Shown: piece after piece, positions 57,901 to 64,000 of the stretch
Position numbering within the stretch: position 1 is the first letter of the stretch
Layout of the letters: each line of letters starts with the position of its first letter
Source of the DNA: Viscum album
Lineage: Eukaryota > Streptophyta > Magnoliopsida > Santalales > Viscaceae
Direction: 5' to 3'
DNA length: 64,000 bases
NCBI GenBank assembly: GCA_963277665.1
Contig: OY728120.1
Coordinates: forward strand, 425,264,138-425,328,137
Made by a program: the position numbers and the translations under genes
Notes under the pieces: model-generated
The model's input: the letters and a program-made list of their open reading frames with translations, nothing else
The model's database searches: none
Told to the model about the DNA's origin: nothing

Positions 57901-60280
57901 ATAATATTTAGGTTGGAAAAAGCATGATGGGAGAGAGAAATCATCGGGTGGGGGTATGTCATGACATGACCTTATTAGGGATAATCTTGGCTAGGCAATG
58001 AAATTAAGGGTGACCCCCAAAACCCGTATCCAATCGGGAATGGTATAGGGACTAGTACCAATGGTATAAAATAAAAAACATTGGAGAAATTACCATTATA
58101 GAAAACAAATCAGTAACACAAATAATAACCATGACCACCAATATTATAATAAGATTAACATATGAATAAGTAGACACATGCATGAGTATGTCATCAAATA
58201 AGATATAATTCAAAATACTATTTTATCAACAGAAAATGAAATATACCAATAAAAAACAACAATTATCACCAGCTGGACCAACTCATGCCTAACTAAATGT
58301 CACTCGACACTACACTCAACATAATCCTATAAATTTGAAAAAAAAACAAATAATCATGGGGCTGACATACAATTGTACTTATTCTACTATTCCTCCAGCC
58401 ACTCCCGTGTTAAGAATAAAGAAATAGAAAATCCTTAGTGAATGACATATTTATGTAATAACAAATTAGGAAAAAAATCATAAAAATACAAGGAAACTCC
58501 TTTGCATGTCATCCAATACATCAACTATACTAAAAAAATCCACACATCTTATTATCTAAACCTCTAATGATGGTATGTACAACCAAAATAATTATCTGTC
58601 ACCATATCATGGACTATACAACTACACAAAAAATAACTTCATGGAAATGAAACAAAAATTATATCCATGAAGGGAATACAACATCCCTTGAATCAAATCA
58701 TCCTAAGGTAATACCATACCCCTCATAACACATCAATATATAAAATACCATAATCAAATCATCATAAAACTTCTATGAAGGGTTAGCATAATTTTGAAAA
58801 ATTTTATCACTATAATTACCACATTTACTGAATTTTCATTAATTCATTATGTCTTTCAAAATAAACCCTCACTTTCACATTAAGTTATTTAATATAATTT
58901 ACAGTAATTTATTATTTTAATCTATCAATTAAGTTATTTCATATAATTTACAGTAATTATCTATCACCAAATAAACCAAACTATATAATCCAAATTAACA
59001 CAAAAAAAGAGAAATTAAAATCCTCTACCAAAATTGATTCTTCAACCATTTAATCATATACGACAAGGATCAATTCCCACATTCTTACCAAGATTACCCC
59101 AACAAACCTATAATTAATTAAATTCATATCAACCCTCTATAATTTTTTAACCCTTAAAGTATAAAGAGAATAAAGGTAATAGAAGGAAGTGTTGAGGTAA
59201 AATTATCTCTATCTACCTGGATTCAGCCTCTCAGAGGAAGAAAATAAATCAAAAATTGAAGGAAGGTTATTATAGAGAGTAATTAAAGTTCCCAAGGTTT
59301 CAAAAAATTAAGATAAAGTGGGAGTAAATTAGTATAATATTATTAAAAACATGATTTTATATTTAAAAATTAATTCTCAAAAATCATGACGTAATGGTTT
59401 AAATTACACTATAATTTAGGTATATCTACTAGATCTCCAAAATTTAATATGAAATACCACCTTATCCCCTTTATATCTCACATCCACCAACTATTTAATA
59501 ATTACAATATCATGAAGCATTATGATGTAATATAACTCATTACATTGTAATCTATATCAGTCTTTCAATTTTTATGAAAAAATAAACACTCCCTATTTTA
59601 TTTAAAATTTACTCAGAAATAATCATGACACAACACCAAAATATCATGATGCAATGATCAAAACACTAGAAAATAACAGCCTATAATCACAGCTCAATGA
59701 CTCTCCTCAAAATGTCAATTCAGAAAACAAAATCATATCCCATGTCATGTTACAAAATAATTCAAGTCATCAAGATGCAATTTAAAAAACCATGATCAAA
59801 TAATAAATCTATAACTACGAGTGATGAAATTCATTTGTTCACATTAAAACTCTACCAAAATCATCCATCATGGAAAAAAATCATGGAATAATGATATTCA
59901 TTATAATTTTATTTTTTAATAAACTCAGATTTTTATCTTTTTTCCAAATTCCACCCATGAACCCAGTTATATTCTCTCTAACAACACAAAATCTCACAAA
60001 GTAAATGACCATGAAATTCTAGCCCTAAATTTTTGATACCTATCAATTGATTATCATTCTCAATAATCAATAACATACCCAAAAACTAATTTTCAAAATC
60101 CAAAATCTTAACTCTTGCATGAGATACCTCTAAAATAGGAATATTACCATTAAAAATTCCTAAATAAAACAAAATAAAAGAAACAAAAATACTCACTTAA
60201 ACATATAAAAATACCAATCATAATACATAGATAATGGTTTAAAAATATCTAGGTACTAAAACCATATATGAGACTCTCTC
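57901..60280 (-). other. Possible minus-strand gypsy LTR remnant
   Basis: This stretch has no genes. When complemented, parts such as ggtggaatttgg and repeated tcatgatgcaat-like words resemble the style of the LTR at 34364-36707. The resemblance is weak and the ends are not defined. It may be unrelated AT-rich DNA. Confidence 0.3.
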
Positions 60281-61853
60281 TGTAAAGACCCGTAAATTTC
60301 AAGGAATTTTTTTTCTTTCTTAATTTTCCTTGGAATTTTACAAGAACGCAGTTTCTGACGGCACCTGATTCCGAGGCCCGGTGTGCCCGGAATCATTTTC
60401 CGAAGTTTGGCTCGGGTACGTTCAGTGAACGGACGAGTGGGTTTTTCTAACTTTTGAATCGGTGCCCGGAATCGAATTCTGAGGGCACTGATGAAATCGC
60501 AGCGCCGGTATTTTCTTAGAAACGCCTCTTCCGGAGTTGCGTTTGCTCAGGTGTGGTTTTTAATTTTTGGGCTTAAAGTTTAAAAATAAAATAATTTGTT
60601 CGATAACTTTATTTTATTTCACTTAAGCCACTTGAAAGCCACTTAAACTGAGTTAAAAAGGATAGGGTGCTATCCAAAAATATCCTACCCCCTTGGTAGG
60701 ATATTTGTGAGGTGGGGCCCGCACGAGCCCCGCCGTTTCTTTCCGCTAAGTAACACACCCGCGAAAACCCGTCATTATGAAAGTCAACTGACGCCTTTTC
60801 TTAAATCCTTAACGCACCATTTAATTGGGTGGTTTATTTCGTGAATTAAATGGGTGGTTTCTTTCGTTGAATTAATTCAACGAATTGATGGGTCGTTACT
60901 TAAATTTTTCGTTTGTTGGCGTAATAATAAAATAAGACCAACAAGTCTTTTTGGAGGATTACTCGTTGAGAGGTTCTGTCAGAGTTCTTGAGCCTTCATC
61001 CTCCTTCGCGAAGAACGCGAAGAATACGAAGAACGCCGACCTCCGACAAAGAACGCCGAACTTGTGGAAATCAACGACGCGACTCCGTGTTCCGTGACGC
61101 CGACGTTCCCTTCCTGCAACGTTCTTCTGCGACGTCTCTTCCTCCGCAACGAAATATTCGATCAACTGTTTTAGGTAAGACACTTCGGGATTCTCTTAAA
61201 TCTCCCTTCTGTTTTTTTTAACAAAACACGGATTTAATTTTATATAATTAAATTAAATCTGTTGTTTCTTGGTCCGTTGAGTTCGCCGACTCAATGCCGG
61301 ATTCCGCGACGACGCGACGCCCTTCCGCGACGACGCGACGATCCCCTCCTTCCGCGACAAACAAATCTGCGAAGAACGTGCGTACGACGAAGACTACGAG
61401 GTAGGGGTTGTTGTGAATAATTCCTTTTTCCCGAGATCGTTTCTTTTAAAAGGGAAAAACCGGACAATAAGAACAATTTTAATCCATTAAAATTGTTGAT
61501 TCATGTGTTGAATATATTTCTCCCGTTGTTTATCTCTAACGCGGAGGGTGCGGGCCAAACGAACACGGCCCGGCGACCCTCCGCCATTCTTCGTTGTTGT
61601 GCGGATTTGACGGGCGACAACGGAACGTGCCGCAATGGAAGTTTGATGGCTCCGCAGTGAAGAACGAGTCCCGGGAGGAGCAGCGGCGCAGATGGGAACA
61701 GAATCGGACCACCGGAGCAACTCCGGTGGCCCGCGGAAGCCGCCGGCGGCGCCCCGGCGCGTCGCCGGAAGGACCGCCGCGGCTTCGGCCGGAGGCGGCA
61801 GCGCCCGCGGACCCGCGGCCGCGCGGGACGCGGCTGAAGCCGCGTCCGGCTGT

Positions 61854-62003
61854 CCAGGGCGACACCCTGCGGGTGTCGCAGGGTTGTCACGTGGGGGTGG
61901 CGGCTCCCCCCCGTGTCGCTCGGGTCGTCCAGGGCGACACACCGCGGGTGCCGCGGGGGTGTCACATGGGGGCGGCGGCTCCCCCCCGCGTCGCTCGGCC
62001 GCT
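61854..62003. repeat. 75-bp tandem duplication
   Basis: The stretch starting ccagggcgacac at 61854 recurs at 61929, 75 bases later, with few changes. Both copies include gtcac, a run of C and gtcgctcgg. It lies in the most GC-rich part of the LTR-like sequence. Confidence 0.85.
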
Positions 62004-62054
62004 CGGCCGAGCTGGGGCGCGCCCTGGTCGGGCCGGACCGGGTCGGGTCGACCC

Positions 62055-62073
62055 GGGGGGGGGGGGGGGGGGG
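62055..62073. repeat. Run of 19 guanines
   Basis: A homopolymer of G directly follows acccg. It lies inside very G-rich DNA and may form quadruplexes or be a sequencing length uncertainty. Confidence 0.9.
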
Positions 62074-62104
62074 TCAGGCCGGGTCGGCCCGGGCCCAGAC
62101 CCCC

Positions 62105-62530
62105 CGTCTTCGGACTGTTTCGCTCAAATGACCGTAACTTGAGATACGGGCCTCCAAACGATGCGCCGTTAGCGGCAACGCGATCCTTGGATCGAGACGG
62201 TAGTTTCGGTATATCGCACTCAAGGTTTCGGAATACTTTGAGTTTGGCCGGGTTGGTTCGTACACGAAACCAACCGGGCCCTCGGAGCGGAAACGCACAT
62301 ATCTTGAGCTACGGACGTCCGATTGACGTGCCGTCGGCTTCGTTGAATTCCTCTATGTGAGACGGATATTTTGGCTAACTCCGCCCGAGGTTTGGACGCA
62401 GGTGGAGTACGTTCGGGTTGGTTTTGCCTTAAAACCCAACCGGGCCCCTGGGACGAAAAAGCCAATAACTCTCAGACCAGGCGTTCGATTGACGCGCCGT
62501 CTGCGACGTTGAGTTCCTGTTGACGATACA
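62105..62530. repeat. Three diverged tandem modules of about 165 bp
   Basis: Module starts at about 62132, 62294 and 62462 share the pattern of an aact or atat word, gacgtccgattgacg-like sequence, cgccgt, then gag and gacg words. The linker ccaaccgggccc lies between modules (about 62267 and 62438). They are strongly diverged, implying an old duplication within the LTR. Confidence 0.7.
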
Positions 62531-62734
62531 GAACTTTTGGATACATCAACATCGGACTTTTTGTCAGTTGATGTATCAGCCTCTCGGCTCGTGGAGCGGA
62601 CCCTCCCGAACGAGCTTGCTGTGTGCGGGAACCCTAGTGCTGGCTGCGACTTCGACGACTGTGCAGAGATCCTCAGTGGACCGCGACAACGATTGTGCAG
62701 AGATCCTCAGTGGACTGCGACGATGAAGACAGCT

Positions 62735-63405
62735 AGTCTTGTATCCTATGTGGGTCCTAGCTGTGCTGGTCTTGTATCCTATGTGGGTCCCATCTTAGAT
62801 GAATCAATGAAGACAGCTGGTCTTGTATCCTATGTGGGTCCTAGCTGTGCTGGTCTTATATCCTATGTGGGTCCTAGCTGTGCTGGTCTTGTATCCTATG
62901 TGGGTCCCAGCTTAGATGATTCAATACTGGTCTTGTATCCTATGTGGGTCCCAGTATAGATGAATCAATGAAGACAGCTGGTCTTGTATCCTATGTGGGT
63001 CCTAGCTGTGCTGGTCTTGTATCCTATGTGGGTCCCAGCTTAGATGATTCAATACTGGTCTTGTATCCTATGTGGGTCCCAGTATAGATGAATCAATGAA
63101 GACAGCTGCTCTTGTATCCTATGTGGGTCCTAGCTGTGCTGGTCTTGTATCCTATGTGGGTCCCAGCTTAGATGATTCAATACTGGTCTTGTATCCTATG
63201 TGGGTCCCAGTATAGATGAATCAATGAAGACAGCTGGTCTTGTATCCTATGTGGGTCCTAGCTGTGCTGGTCTTTATCCTATGTGGGTCCCAGCTTAGAT
63301 GATTCAATACTGGTCTTGTATCCTATGTGGGTCCCAGTATAGATGAATCAATGAAGACAGCTGGTCTTGTATCCTATGTGGGTCCCAACTTAGATGATTC
63401 AGTAT
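62735..63405. repeat. Nested tandem repeat, 128-bp higher-order unit
   Basis: A short unit of about 38-45 bp centred on cttgtatcctatgtgggtcc is repeated about sixteen times. It is organised into a longer unit starting gaagacagctg at 62970, 63098, 63226 and 63353, that is every 128 bases (127 once, owing to a single-base loss). Because 128 is not a multiple of three, the frame changes at each unit, so the apparent proteins across it are not real. Confidence 0.92.
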
Positions 63406-64000
63406 CCATGTCTAATCATCTCTTTCACCTTTTCGAGGAAGTATACCTGTGTGAGATGAATCCTGTGTTACTCTCCTTTGTGGATTGTGTTGAGCTATCC
63501 TATGTGGATTACTGTTTACTCTCCTTTGTGGATTGTATTGTGCTATCCTATGTGGGTATACGTTTGCTTTCCTGTGTGGACTGGGTTGTGCTTGGGCTCG
63601 GACGTTGGAGCCGAACGGGAATTGATGACTTAGGTATATGTATGGGCATATACCTAAGCAGTGTCGGTTGTTACTTCGTGATTGTATCTTTCCTTTGTGG
63701 ATTATCCTTTGTGGATTTCGGGAGACCTTCGGGGGTCTCGGGGTCCCTACTGAGTAGCTTATACTCACCCCTGCACGGGCTATGCCTGCACTTCGTGGTG
63801 TTGGTTGCAGACGACGGGCAGCGCTGATCGAGGTGGAGGCATGTGGAGTAGGACGGTACCTGGAGGTGGACCCCTAGGCAGGACGTACTCGGAGCAGATG
63901 GCTGGACCGAAGAGCTGTGGAGGCTATCTGTACCCACCCTTCAGGTGGGACCTTCAGAGGACGACTCGACGCTGCGGTTTTTCTTTTCAGTTGCTGTTTT

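Larger units (their letters stand above)
60281..64000 (+). repeat. GC-rich Ty3/gypsy-type LTR-like sequence, running off the window
   Basis: It begins tgtaaagacccgtaaattt at 60281, the TGTAAAGACCC-type start common to plant gypsy LTRs, and base composition changes sharply there from AT-rich to GC-rich. No coding domain, primer-binding site or second LTR is visible before the window ends. Within it are several tandem repeats listed separately. The long open frames on both strands at 61487-62360 are products of GC content and have no known domain. A long 5' LTR, a solo LTR or a non-coding (LARD-like) element are all possible. Confidence 0.6.

Noticed and set aside
61487..62360. Several overlapping long open frames on both strands, rich in Pro, Arg, Gly and Ala
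   Set aside because: They occur together on both strands in a stretch with very high GC content, where stop codons are rare. No domain or start context supports any of them, and tandem repeats run through them.
62537..63827. Open frames with a recurring LVSYVGPS motif
   Set aside because: The motif is the translation of a tandem repeat whose 128-bp unit is not a multiple of three, so the frame changes from unit to unit.

Overview
The window is plant nuclear DNA made almost entirely of transposable elements and one integrated virus. Plant-specific families support this: an endogenous caulimovirid, Ty1/copia and Ty3/gypsy retrotransposons, an L1-type ORF1 with a DUF4283-like domain, a tRNA-derived SINE, and CACTA (En/Spm) elements with TNPD-like and TNPA-like genes. 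I found no host gene, rRNA or functional tRNA gene. The density of nested, decayed elements suggests heterochromatin of a large angiosperm genome. The species cannot be named from the sequence.

Layout, left to right. 1-1085: Ty3/gypsy gag-protease remnant. 1086-8160: endogenous pararetrovirus (coat protein, movement protein, protease, RT, RNase H, then a second ORF with a CCHC knuckle), ending in a TATA-bearing promoter region. 10222-11890: copia-type solo LTR with a perfect 5-bp target duplication. 12043-12456: SINE with a perfect 16-bp target duplication. 13890-15843: L1-like ORF1 on the minus strand. 17400-22270: a degraded Ty1/copia element, preceded by a TATA-bearing LTR-like stretch.

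23.3-54.9 kb is the most striking part. Two CACTA-type elements lie in opposite orientation with their 5' ends facing each other, forming a roughly 31-kb imperfect inverted structure. Each arm carries TNPA-like and TNPD-like (Transposase_21/DUF4218/DUF4216) pseudogenes. Outside the genes, each arm has a long satellite-like array of 178-bp monomers, arranged as a three-monomer (A-B-C) higher-order repeat. The flanking conserved segments suggest that the array lies inside a transposase intron. The left arm is interrupted by a 5'-truncated Ty3/gypsy element with its 3' LTR. The right arm holds a partial tandem duplication of the transposase genes, a 1.26-kb insertion with a 9-bp target duplication, and a cluster of SINE-like units.

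54.9-60.3 kb is AT-rich and mostly unassigned. From 60281 to the window end is a GC-rich LTR-like sequence, beginning TGTAAAGACCCG, with several nested tandem repeats.

Nothing here looks functional as protein-coding DNA: every recognised reading frame is broken. The mutational style differs, however. The virus copy has about 33 in-frame stops but only one clear frameshift, whereas the retrotransposons are broken by both.
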